A stretch of 28,739 nt of DNA from Chara braunii (GCA_003427395.1 BFEA01000002.1:9927205-9955943); one strand, 5' to 3'. Shown: positions 19,170 to 28,601, counted from the stretch's first letter. Notes: a model not told the origin generated them from the letters alone. A program made the numbers and translations.

Positions 19170-20040
19170 CTAGGGTCTGTCGTTGTTTCCTCCTTGGTAT
19201 CTTATTGATCTTCTTCCACGTCGCTCTCTTCCTCTTTGGCGATTTTTTTTTAGTAGCCATATTTTCTGGCTAGCCTTTCTTTTCCTGGGGTCTACTAGCC
19301 TTTCCTGTTTCTTTATTTCCTTTTTCCATTGTACCCTTATTTCTGCCTCTGTGATTTCCTTCATCTCCTTCCATTCTTTCTCATTCGTTGTCTTCTGATT
19401 GCCGAGCTTCCCCTTGCATCTTGATCTCCATACGACCCATAGTGTCGTTCTTCTCAAAAGGTCTACTATGGTTCTTTCTTCTTCTTCTAGGTTTGCATTA
19501 CTCTCTCTCCCCGAAAGGAGGTAGTCAGCTTGTAGTGGGAACTGGTTTGAGTAGATGTTGGACCAGGCTGTCTTGACCACTTTCGATAAAGTGTCCGCAT
19601 GGTAACATTCAATCAGGCAGTGTATAAGTGATTCAACTTTGTTTTTGTTGCACATTTTGTAGAGTGCAGACTGTTCTGTTCTGTGCTTGTCCTTCCTTCG
19701 TTTATCTAGACACTCGTTGACAGGAACTGCCCAATATAGTATCAGCCATTGTAAGCTTCTGAATCTGGTGGGCTTGATGTTGCTATAGTCGTCCCAGGGA
19801 ATTTGCGTAGGCCATCCATGTCCTTCTCCCAAATGTTTGATCCATCTTTTTGAGATGATTGTGCGCAGATCTACTATCTCGTTTCTTATCATCTACCCTG
19901 CCTTGACTGTATAGTCTTGTAAGCTGATTAACTTTCCAGCTCTGCCACCCCCTTGTTTAACATACCATCTAGGAACTCAAGGTTAACTTTGAGTAAAATA
20001 CTGAGAAATGCCAGGGGAGGTATCATTGAATTATTTGGAG
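19170..20040 (-). pseudogene. LINE (non-LTR retrotransposon) C-terminal fragment with zf-RVT-like domain
   Basis: An open minus-strand frame of 240 codons (19892 to 19170) resembles the end of plant LINE polyproteins, downstream of reverse transcriptase. Hallmarks are a Trp-rich helix block (FRSLQWLILYWAVPVNE, about residues 44-60) and a zinc-finger-like block YKMCNKNKVESLIHCLIEC (about 78-96). That block follows the zf-RVT pattern C-x2-C...H-x4-C, with Cys81, His91 and Cys96 present. The first Cys is replaced by Tyr78 (TAC, one transition from TGC). A basic tail follows. The same frame continues upstream through an in-frame TAG next to the first Met and a further stop, with plausible residues (WYVKQGGGRAGK...). 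It is cut off at the TTAA element at 20041. No reverse transcriptase core or endonuclease is present. It is a dead, 5'-truncated copy. Confidence 0.72.
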
Positions 20041-20221
20041 TTAAGCCACTAGGTACACAGCCCCAGCCTTGCAGTCCGAAACTCGTCGAGAAAACGAGGT
20101 CGAAGCGTCAAACGTTGGGCCTGCTGTTGATAAATTGGATCAGCGGTGGCATTTTGTTTCGGTCTTCCAAGATTCAAGGTGTCAGGCCCGCGGCCCAGGA
20201 GCCCATATACTGGTGCTTTAA
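20041..20221. mobile_element. Short TTAA-family element (MITE), 181 bp
   Basis: TTAA borders at 20041-20044 and 20218-20221. The left end is TTAAGCCACTAGGTACACAG; the right end is TATACTGGTGCTTTAA. The interior shares CAGCCCCAGCCTTGCAGTCC and the general layout with the element at 14514-14877. It sits at the upstream edge of the LINE fragment. Confidence 0.75.
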
Positions 20222-21340
20222 GAAAGGTTTTAGGGGCACTTAGCAGCCAAACTCAAATATTACTCGCAGGAGAATCTAAACTTGTACCTCGTGGTCCTGG
20301 TGACTACAAGCCCGGCGACTACGATCAACCCAAACTAACCTTCAGTTTCTGGTTGAAGATCATTTTCCCCAAGTTTCATTCAGGATTTCTCTTAGGGGTA
20401 AACAACAGCTCCTATCCCAAAGTTTTAGCCATAAAATCACCCTTCTTGCTCTTGGGAACCAGACCAAGGTTCCAAACATACCCAAACTACCCCAAAGATT
20501 CTGCGTGAACATTTTCGTCCCCAAGTGCAATTCAGGATTCCTTTCCGGGACAAGCAGCAAGTCCTAGCTCTCATCAACTCCTAGCCTGCAAGGCTGAAAG
20601 CCCAGGCGAGTCGGTCTAAAACACTCCTCCCTGCTTTTCTATTGTTCCAACCAATCTAACGTTTCTGATCAACCCAAATAGGCAAAATAGCTTCTGCAGA
20701 GCTTGCCAGTACTCCATTCAGGACAAATAGCAACTCCTACACTACACCCCTTATGAAGCTCTCAAGCCACCAGTCGCCCGGCTGCTCTGAAATTGAGATA
20801 CCGGTAGTGCACCGCGATGCCGGGGACCACGGGGAGTCAGCGGCGGAATGCAAAACCTTGTGCGCCAACGTTTTTTGGGCTTTCCCGCGCTTTGAAAACA
20901 GTTGTGGGTGGACATTTGATGGTGATCTTTTCGGGAAAAATGTTCAAAGAATTGAAAGAAAATACCAATTCTGAGGGTGTACTCTTTCTAGGGCTTTCTC
21001 ATAAGTACATCACAACTTTTCAACCCGGTTTGGATGCACCTGGCCACAATTACATCCACAGAGAAGTTGAAAACGTTCTAGTGTGTACGTCCTAAGATGG
21101 CAATGAAAAAAAACAGCAGCAACCTTTTTTTTTTTTTGAGCATCTTTCTTCTTTCTGCTACTAGCATTAGACCCAAAGGATTTCCGCGAAGAAAATGCTA
21201 CCGGTCCCGCAGGAATTTAGAACCACCATGGGACTGGCAGTTCAACCCGCAATTGTCAAGGACAAACAACAACTCCTAGGTCTTCTCAAGCTCTTCAACT
21301 GCATGCCAAAAAGGGTCCTTCTTGCTCCCACCCTCTTCCC
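20222..21340. other. Non-coding region
   Basis: No domain, RNA or recognised element. A T run is at about 21126-21138. Open frames are short and unremarkable. Confidence 0.45.
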
Positions 21341-21346
21341 CCGAAT

Positions 21347-21455
21347 AAACCACACCCTCATCACAACTGGATCGAACTGGAGAGCCAATTGCGATGAGGG
21401 GGTTCCCCCAAACAAACCACACCCTCGTAGCAACTCGATCGAACTAGAGAATCAG
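21347..21455. repeat. Hairpin plus partial tandem copy
   Basis: CCCTCATCACAACTGG (21355-21370) pairs with CCAATTGCGATGAGGG (21385-21400) with two mismatches, forming a stem-loop. The segment beginning AAACCACACCCTCATC at 21347 recurs in diverged form at 21414 (AAACCACACCCTCGTAG). AAGACGGTAGGTGC, which resembles the right end of the foldback MITE family, occurs twice just downstream (about 21476 and 21504). Confidence 0.6.
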
Positions 21456-21604
21456 GGTGGGTCGTGTTCAAAAGAAGACGGTAGGTGCGTCATGTTCAGG
21501 ACAAGACGGTAGGTGCATTACATTCGGCAGAAGATGGTCGTCTGAAATCTATGACCCACAGCACTGCCCCTATGTTTTATGTGTGAACACTTCCCTGGAG
21601 TTTG

Positions 21605-21800
21605 TTAAACCGCCAGTACATGGCCCCAGCCAACTTGAGAATCACGAATGATCAATCCGAAAAGTTTTGATGAACACTGCAACCGGACCAAGACAACTGG
21701 AGGCGCCAGCCAAAAGAGAACAAAAGTGTTTCGGCAAAGCTTTTGGCGTGCACGGGGGTTCAAGGCTCATAAATTGTGCCTCAGATGTACTGGTGGTTAA
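21605..21800. mobile_element. Short TTAA-family element (MITE), 196 bp
   Basis: TTAA at 21605-21608 and 21797-21800. The left end is TTAAACCGCCAGTACATGG; the right end, reverse-complemented, is TTAACCACCAGTACATCTG. Non-coding interior. Confidence 0.78.
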
Positions 21801-21830
21801 AGGATGTCTTTCAGAAATAAATGATACCTC

Positions 21831-21944
21831 CTACCGTCTTCCCCAACAAAGAACCCGCAATCATATCGCAGTATCTGGACTGGAAGTTACTCCAAATACA
21901 GCTTTAATAACAGTGCTTTCCTTCTATGAAGTGGAAGAGGGTAG
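21831..21944. mobile_element. Foldback MITE, 114 bp (copy 2)
   Basis: It begins CTACCGTCTTCCCCAACAAA and ends GTGGAAGAGGGTAG, with the core GTATCTGGACTGGAAGTTAC. Length and core match the copies at 14071 and 22442; the right arm is more diverged. Confidence 0.6.
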
Positions 21945-22098
21945 ATCTCCTCATCTCCTAGCGTGCAAAACCCAGGAGAGCCTAAATGGCCCTTCTCTGG
22001 GATCTATGCAAATATCGCCCTAAGAGTCTTGAAGTTCATTTCATATCCCTTTTCGGAAAAAAGGGCAACCCTTAGCTCGTCTGTACTCTTCGTAGCCT

Positions 22099-22348
22099 AC
22101 CAACTACGAGAGCCCGAGGGCCAAGGCACCTTGGTCTATGTTTCTTCTTACCAACTAGGAGAGCCCGAGGGCCGCGGCACCTTGGTCTATGTTTCTTCTT
22201 AGAGGGAATGAACCTGACCATAAAACACTCCAATTCTTTAGTTGAACACTGGTGCTTTCTTCTTAGAAAGGAGTGAACCTGACCATTAAAACACTCCAAT
22301 TCTTTACTAGAACACTGGTGCTTTCTTCTAAGAAGCAATGAACCTGAC
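22099..22348. repeat. Adjacent tandem repeats with 51-bp and about 65-bp units
   Basis: Two 51-bp units (22099-22149, 22150-22200) start ACCAACTA and contain GGCACCTTGGTCTATG. They run directly into about two and a half units of about 65 bp (22193 to about 22348) with GAACACTGGTGCTTTCTTCT and AATGAACCTGACC. The two arrays share the TTCTTCTTA junction. Confidence 0.85.
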
Positions 22349-22441
22349 CTTAAGAACAATCCAAATCTTGCTTAGACCATTGTGCTTGGTCCTACAATGC
22401 CCCTTCCTGCTACCTGCTTCGAATGGGCTTTAGCCAGAAGA

Positions 22442-22553
22442 CTATCGTCTTCACCCAAATAGACCACTCGATCATTATAGCCGTACCTGGACTGAAAATT
22501 GCACCAGATATGGCTGTAATGACCAGGTGTTTCTATTCAGGTGAAGACGGTAG
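22442..22553. mobile_element. Foldback MITE, 112 bp (copy 3, best preserved)
   Basis: The left arm CTATCGTCTTCACCCAAATA and the reverse complement of the right arm, CTACCGTCTTCACCTGAATA, match at all but three positions. The inner parts pair too (TCATTATAGCCGTACCTGG with CCAGATATGGCTGTAATGA), so the whole element can fold into one long hairpin with a small loop. Non-coding. Confidence 0.75.
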
Positions 22554-22814
22554 GATTAACCCATAGTATAGGTTTAACCCATAGTGAGAAGACTAGGATC
22601 TACCCAAATGAGCCCAAAGATTCAGAGTTAATATTGTCCTGAAGATCTTTTGACTTAAAATAACCCCACGTGATCACAATCGACTTAAACCGCCACTACC
22701 CCCGCCGTCATAAATTACGGGGGACCGGTAGCACAGGTCCATGAGGGCTACCAGTAGCACAGTGGGGGGAACTGGCGGAATGGCATAATTGGAAAATGCG
22801 TCAAATTGCCCCGC

Positions 22815-23690
22815 TGTAATGACCCACCATAACACAGACTGAGAACACTGCTGATTTTTGAAGTTCTGCCGATGGAATGGATGCCTTGCTGAGATTCCCG
22901 CATTCTGCTGTGCTTTCTAAGTCTGTATGTGTGCGTGCCTGTTGACTTGCGTGCCTGTCTGAGTGCTTGTCAGCATGAGTGTGTGTGTGACCCGCAAGGG
23001 TACTTGCTTGTTTGGCAGGCCCGTAGGGCCGGTACTTACCTGTGGCCGTGGCATTGAGGGTTGCAGCAGGGGAAAACACTCAAGTAGCAGGTAGGCCGGT
23101 ACCGCACCCAGTAGCAGTAGATGTGCCGGGTACTCGAGGCCGAGCAGAAGAAGACAAAGTTGGCATTTTTAGAGGACCAGTAGCGGTAGGCTCGGTCTAG
23201 GCCGGTACCAGTCCATCCAGTCTGAGTCTAGAGCCTGTACGAGCAATATCAGAGTCTGCAATGATGTTTCCCTCCGAAAGGGAGTAGGTACCGGTTGCTT
23301 GGGAGGCCGAGCGGCCTGGAAGTCACCGCCCAGGAGGCAAGCAGGCCGCTATATCAAGAGGCCGAGGGAAGAGCTCGGCCCCATTCTTCAGTGTGCGAGT
23401 TGGGCGTCACGCTGCTGGAGCGCTGGTTGGAAGAGCGCTGGCTGCTACAGCGTTGCTGGGAGGAAGAAGCACGGAGCTACCACCTCGGCTATGGTGGAGC
23501 TCGGCTGGTAGGAGGAGGAGGGAGAAGGGGACCAAGGGGGAGAGTGGCGAGGTACCTACCTGGCTATGGTGGACACCATCTTCATCACCTTGTTAGGCGC
23601 TGCATCTGGAAGGCCCCCGTTGGGGTAGTGCCGCACCAAGGAAGCTCTGGGTAGAGTCAGGCATGGCAGTTCAGTGAGCAGTGGCATAGC
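22815..23690 (+). mobile_element. Partial LTR, older relative of the LTR at 26746
   Basis: It starts TGTAATG and is collinear with 26746 to about 27690 in the same orientation. Shared landmarks are CACAGACTGAGAAC, TTGCTGAGATTCCC, GCAAGGGTACTTG, AAACACTCAAGTAGCAGGTA, TTGGGAGGCCGAG and CCTGGCTATGGTGG. Similarity fades near 23690 before any TATA box or CA end, so the LTR is truncated or diverged. No primer binding site follows. Confidence 0.65.
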
Positions 23691-24240
23691 TGCTTGAAGT
23701 GGCAGCAACATAGCTGCTTTGGGTTCTCCTTTGGACAGGAGGCTGAAGCCTCAGTAGTCCACCATAGCCTCGGCCTGCAATGACGAGGAAGGAGAAGGGT
23801 GGCCATGGCTATGGTGGACCTCATGTTGTGCCTGCAGTAGAAGTGGGATTCGGACATTGATCCTGGTTCAGCCCTTCAACATTATTATTGTTATTTATTG
23901 TTTGAATAAGAGGGGAGGAGATTGGTTGGCAAAGAAGAAGAGCCTTGTCATTGGTCTATGCTGGAGTACATCATCTTCTTCTTCTTTCTTACTTCTTCTT
24001 CCTCTTCTTTCCCTCTCTCTCCTCTCAAGTTCATTCATTTCTTTTTGCAATTGGACGGCATTGTACTTTCTGATGAATGCATACTTCGAAATTGGCCAGG
24101 ACAGTAACACCATGATTTATTTTGCGGTTTGATTTTTTGACGCATTCTTCCTATTAAGATCACAACAACAAAATCTACAGACCCTCAAATTTTCAGAGTT
24201 GTTGAGTCGTCATTCTCAGAGCAAAAAATCACAAAATTTG
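23691..24240. other. Non-coding interior of the large TTAA element
   Basis: Poly-pyrimidine and AT-rich DNA with no recognisable domain. Confidence 0.4.
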
Positions 24241-24508
24241 AGCTAATTTTCCCGTTGGCCCACACGTGGTAGAGTGGCAAAAATGGAAAATGCAACAAAC
24301 GACACGGCATTTATTTCACAACCTAATCTACAGGGTATCAATTTTTCAAATATTTTTGTCAATTCTGCTGAGCGCAAAAAATTGCCAAAGTTGGCGCCTG
24401 AAAATCCTTGGGCCGGACCCGCCTGCGCCTGCCGGTGGCCGCCCCCCATAACAACCCGGTCCGTAAGGCAAGGAAAGTCGACTTTAGGCCGGCGGGGGTA
24501 GTGGTGGT

Positions 24509-25474
24509 TTAAACCACCAGTATGTACCGGTTGTTGAGGCCCGAACGTACATTTTGCCTGCGCGCCAAGGGCTGCCGAGCCTGGACGGGGTGGGAACGAA
24601 TTAGGAGTGTATTGCTGACTGGCACTGGTTACGTCATCGTTTTCACTCGTGCAGCACCCCGGGGTGTGGCCACAAGCACATTCGAGGACATCGTGTAGAC
24701 AGCAGTCCTTTGGGGAAAAAAAAAAGAAAAAAAAAGGAAGAGAGGACAAACGGCCGTTGCTACTGTGAGACTTCCTGGCGTTCCTCTGTTGGCAGGACTT
24801 CAATGCTCCCCGTTTCTCACGGGGAGCCACATCAGATACAGCAGACATTCAAGGTTTTTTGTTTTTTTGTTACGAGGAAAAAAACAAGAAAGGAGCTGGC
24901 CTTCAGATTCATATGAAGCAGACCATAAAAACGGTAAGATACATTCCGTGAGAGTGCTGTTCCTCCTTTGTTTTTTTTTGTTTTTTGTTTTGTTTTTTTT
25001 TTCCTTTCTTGGCACATTACCATTCTGTGTCAGGCACTTGGATCCTCCCCGTTTCTCACGGGGGGGCACATCAGATACAGCAGACGTTATTCTTTTCTTC
25101 TTTTTTTACCAGCAAAACACTAAGAAACGAAATCGGGTATACTACATGCTGGCGTCGAGACTCGTATGTAGCAGGCCACAAAAACAGGAAGATACATTCT
25201 GTGAGTGGGCTGCATTCTGTGAGTGTGCTGTTCCTCTACAGCCCAACCGCATTTATCTTTTTGTTTTTCTTTTTGTTTTTAGTTACTTGACACTCTTCCC
25301 CGTTCGTTTCAGCATGTAGAAACACACGCATCGCCCTGTGTATATGTCGAATTTCTTGGGCCCACCAGCTTGGACTGCCATCCCAGTACCGAGCCCTACC
25401 CCGAACCCCGAAAGTCACGACGCGTTAACGGCCGCGACTTTTTTTTTAAGCTGGCCGAGGTACTGGTGGTTTAA
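24509..25474. mobile_element. TTAA-bordered element, about 970 bp, abutting the 1.8-kb element
   Basis: The left end TTAAACCACCAGTATGTACC and the reverse complement of the right end, TTAAACCACCAGTACCTCGG, share 14 of the first 15 positions. It shares its left TTAA with the element to the left. The interior contains two tandem units with a hairpin (see next entry) and T-rich DNA, but no coding frame of note. Confidence 0.6.
24785..25235. repeat. Two hairpin-bearing tandem units, about 240 bp apart
   Basis: Each unit has CCCCGTTTCTCACGGGG followed by CACATCAGATACAGCAGAC, then a T-rich stretch, then a block with AAGATACATTCYGTGAG and GTGCTGTTCCTC. In unit 1 the stem is nine perfect pairs (24805-24813 with 24819-24827, loop TTCTC). 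In unit 2 six pairs remain (25047-25052 with 25058-25063). Loop and flanking bases are the same in both. Confidence 0.7.
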
Positions 25475-26228
25475 AACAAGCTACCTTAAATAATAACTTT
25501 AAACAAAATAAAAGAGTGAACTCATTTACATTTATATGTGCCAAGGGCCGGAGCTAGGAAGTACTGCTTCAAACCATCGACCGCATGATTAGCGTTTGCT
25601 AACTTTGCTTCTTATTGACCCAATATTCGAATAGTGCACATCTCTTTGTATTCAAATAGAACCATCCCGCACAGTTTCAACAGTGTGTTGCATCCTCACA
25701 GCTGGAGTGCCGCACACACCTGACACAGTTCAGATTGTAAGCCCCTTGCCCCTCTTTCTCGGCACCCTGACAGACCAAAGGGGAGCACACCGGGGCCATA
25801 GGCCACTGGGAAAACTGGCCTATCTTCCTCTCACAGCCCCAGTCGAGAGCACCCACTCGACCTTGCATAGCGCCACCCCAATTAGACCTTGAATACTAAA
25901 CACGGGCTCTACCCCCAGCGGAAACGTAGACTATCTACCCCATGGGTGCTCCACAATAAGGACCTAAAATGAGGAGGGGAGGGGGAGGGTAAGGGGGGGA
26001 AGGCCTCACTGCACAGCACACACCAGACCTGACCTGCAGGTGCATGAACCTTGCAGAAACAAAAGGAAAAAAAAAACACCTCACAGGAAGCACATACTAC
26101 ACCTGACCTGTGGGTGCAGCAAGTGCCCACAGATTACCATCCTCAGAGCTGGAGCACTGCAGATCCCTCACACAGTTCAAATAGTAAGAAATTGTGAGCA
26201 CAAAGCGGCCACAGACCTGAGGGAAAAC
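25475..26228. other. Non-coding region with diverged duplications
   Basis: About 25690-25741 and 26138-26188 are diverged copies (CATCCTCACAGCTGGAG and CATCCTCAGAGCTGGAG). ACCTGACCTGCAGGTGCA near 26027 has a relative near 26101. No gene is recognised. Confidence 0.5.
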
Positions 26229-26233
26229 AGCAT

Positions 26234-26692
26234 CTTGAGTCTGAGTCTGAGTCTTGAGTCTTCAGTCTTGAGTCTTCAGTCTTGAGTCTTGAGACTTCAG
26301 TCTTCAGTCTGAGTCTTCAGTCTGAGTCTGAGACTGAGTCTTGAGTCTGAGTCTGAGTCTGAGTCTGAGTCTGAGTTTCAGTCTCAGTCTAAGTCCTGAG
26401 ACTGAGTTGTAGTCTGAGTCTGAGTCTTGAGACTGAGTCTGAGTCTGAGTCTCAGTCTCAGTTAGCCTTGAGTCTGAGTCTTAGTTTGAGTCTGAGTCAG
26501 TCTGAGTCTGAATCTGAGTCTCAGTATGAGTCTGAGTATCGTCAGAGTCCAAGTCTGAGTCGGAGTCCGAGTCTGAGTCTCCGTCTGAGTCTGAGGAGAA
26601 CATGTCCATCAGAGTCCAAGTCTGAGTCTGAGTCTCCGTCTGAGTCTGAGCAGAACATGTCCATCAGAGCCTGAGTCTGAGTCAGAGCAGTT
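26234..26692. repeat. GAGTCT hexanucleotide array
   Basis: Some 450 bases are built from TGAGTC/GAGTCT units with variants (GAGACT, TCAGTC, GAGTCC). A higher-order duplication of about 60-68 bp at the right end contains TCAGAGTCCAAGTCTGAGTC and GAACATGTCC. Frames through it read Ser-Glu or Ser-Leu repeats and are not treated as genes. It ends about 50 bases before the LTR. Confidence 0.95.
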
Positions 26693-26914
26693 CAACAGTG
26701 GAACCCTTTGCATAACAGGAAGAATAATTTCAGAAATTTCCCAAGTGTAATGGTCAGCAAAATCACAGACTGAGAACTCGCCTGTTTTCTGAGATTTGCT
26801 GCAAGTTTGTACAACTTGCTGAGATTCCCACATTCTGCTGAGATTTGTAAGTCCGTGTGTGTGTGCGAGTTTCCATGTGTTTGTCTGATTGCATGATTGC
26901 TAGAGTGCGTGTGT

Positions 26915-27072
26915 GACCCACAAGGGTACTTGTCTGCTGGGAAGGCCATCGGGCCTGGCAATTATCCCGTGGCAATGCTTTTGTCAGGTTGCTGACCCGC
27001 AAGGGTACTTGTCTGCTGGGAAGGCCATCGGGCCTGGTACTTAACCCGTGCCGATGCTTTTGTCGGGTTGCA
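26915..27072. repeat. 79-bp tandem duplication inside the LTR
   Basis: Units at 26915-26993 and 26994-27072 both begin GACCC and contain GGGTACTTGTCTGCTGGGAA. The older LTR copy has only one such unit (about 22989), so duplication followed their separation, or one unit was lost there. Confidence 0.85.
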
Positions 27073-27760
27073 ATGGGGACTTAGTCGGAGGCTAGGCCCG
27101 TGTAGATGGAAAACACTCCAAGTGGAGGGTAGGCTAGACCCACGTAGGTTGGAAAACACTCAAGTAGCAGGTAGGCAGGCAGAAGAAGACAAAAAGTTAG
27201 TACCTTTAGAGCCCGAGGAAAGCTAGACTTCCAGAAGGCCTAGGTACCAATCCAGTAGCCTGTGTCTGGGGCCTGTAGCGAAGGATATCAGACCTGCAAT
27301 GATTCTTCCCTCCGAAAGAAGGCAGGTACCCGTAGCTTGGGAGGCCGAGTGGCCTGGAAAGTCGCCACACTAGGAGGCGGCTTCCCGGTATATCTTTGGG
27401 AAGAGCAATGAGCTCTTCCTCATTTTGCAGTGTGCAAGTTTGGCGTCGCGCTGCTGGAGCGAGCGCTTGGCGTTCCAGCGTGTAGGGAGGAAGAAGGCGG
27501 GCTATGGAGGAGGAACACTCCGGGAAGTAGGAGGAGGAGGAAGATGGTGAGCAAGGAGGAGAGTGCAGCTGCGCATACCTGGCTATGGTGGTCTGCATCT
27601 TCATCTTCTTGGTTGGTTCTGCACCTGGAAGGTCCCAAAGGGGTTGGCTCATCAAGGGAGACTTACGGGCAGTACTGGGCATGGCGTCCAGTGCAGGAGG
27701 GACAACCTTTTCTTTGCGCTGTCCTTCGAACATCGGGCCAAGTGAAACGGTTTTCACCTT

Positions 27761-27796
27761 TTAGCAGTGGTGATGCAGTATCCAGGGTTCGATCCC
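27761..27796 (+). other. tRNA-like box pair inside the LTR
   Basis: An A-box-like TTAGCAGTGGTGATGC (27761-27776) is followed by a perfect B box GGTTCGATCCC (27786-27796), but only about 10 bases separate them, too few for a normal tRNA. Two further B-box-like sequences are close: GGTTCAATTCT on the minus strand (27839-27849) and GGTTCGATCTG (27908-27918). These may be remnants of inserted tRNA-derived sequence; a functional tRNA is unlikely. Confidence 0.35.
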
Positions 27797-28186
27797 TAGA
27801 CCTCACCCTACCCATGTACAGTATCTGTGTAGACCCCGAGAATTGAACCTGTGACCTGTGTATTCGTAGGCAGTTGGTAGGCCTGTGGTAGGCCCATAAA
27901 CAGCAGGGGTTCGATCTGTAGGTCTATAGCGTAGGAGTCTTAGTGAGTTCCGGAAGCGTAGCTGTAGACCTTCTAGAAGGTAGGCAAGTGGGCAAGTGGT
28001 CAAGTGGTGAGGCAAGTGGTGGACTAAACCACAGTGCAACAGCAGTACAATGTCGGTAGGATAGCGGTGAGTCCACAGTCAGTCAGCAGAGGGTCCAGTC
28101 AGTCCCAGTCCGGTCCAGCAAGTACCACAGGGGGACTGTGAGCATCAAGGGCCGATGGCAAAGGTCAGACCAACGAGTTTCTGAAG

Positions 28187-28193
28187 TATAAAT
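28187..28193 (+). promoter_or_regulatory. Probable TATA box of the LTR promoter
   Basis: TATAAAT lies in the right part of the LTR, about 410 bases before its end, and is followed by CAAGAGGCAGCGCCC. This is the expected place for the U3 promoter that starts the retrotransposon transcript. The call rests on motif and position only. Confidence 0.55.
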
Positions 28194-28601
28194 CAAGAGG
28201 CAGCGCCCAGCCATTCATTGATTCCTGCGTGAGCCATGCGGAAGCGCTGCCACAGCGACTTGTGCAAGGAGGTCTGCAGATGAGCCCGGAGGACGCAGTG
28301 GGCTAGAGAGGGGGGAGTTAGCATAGCGATAGGTTAGATGCAGCGACAGCTGCCATAGCTGTAGTTAGTAGTGAGTGTGTGTGTGTGTCGCGCGTAAGTG
28401 CAGAGTGTTGCGTGTGGGACATCCAGGGTGATCCAGAGTGCGAACAGTGAGTTGTGCGGGCGCACAGTCGCCATAGCCAGTTGGAAGAGAACTCTTATCT
28501 GGTTACGGTATCTTCGAGTACTGTGCTGGCGCATGTTGCCAGTTTGCCGTTTCGCTGTTTGCATGCATGTCGAAGTGTGACTAAGTCGAGGCTGATTGCA
28601 C

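Larger units (their letters stand above)
22685..24512. mobile_element. Large TTAA-bordered element, about 1.8 kb, with 23-bp inverted termini
   Basis: The left terminus TTAAACCGCCACTACCCCCG and the reverse complement of the right terminus, TTAAACCACCACTACCCCCG, agree except at one position and both continue CCG. TTAA is at both ends (22685-22688, 24509-24512). The start resembles the short family (TTAAACCRCC) but then diverges, so it is a sister subfamily. The interior carries an LTR fragment (22815 to about 23690) and no transposase. It is best explained as a non-autonomous element carrying nested insertions. That both termini belong to one insertion is inferred from the long terminal match. 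Confidence 0.65.
26746..28600 (+). mobile_element. 5' LTR of an LTR retrotransposon
   Basis: The right boundary is well placed: ...TGATTGCA (CA at 28599-28600), then one C and the primer binding site. The left boundary is inferred from TGTAATGG, where similarity with the older copy at 22815 begins, giving an LTR of about 1.86 kb with the usual TG...CA ends. It contains a TATA box (28187) and a 79-bp internal duplication. The 3' LTR must lie beyond the window, so target-site duplications and age cannot be read. Whether it is Gypsy or Copia cannot be decided, since no coding domain is included. Confidence 0.7.

Noticed and set aside
22099-22348. CRISPR array
   Set aside because: The repeats are contiguous tandem units of 51 and 65 bp without unique spacers, in a eukaryotic sequence context.
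24805-24850. Helitron 3' end (hairpin near a CTRR terminus)
   Set aside because: The hairpin is suitable but no CTRR end follows at the expected distance, and the same structure is duplicated nearby.
26468-26674. Ser-Leu/Ser-Glu repeat peptide resembling an SR-type domain
   Set aside because: Produced by the GAGTCT array; no flanking coding sequence supports it.
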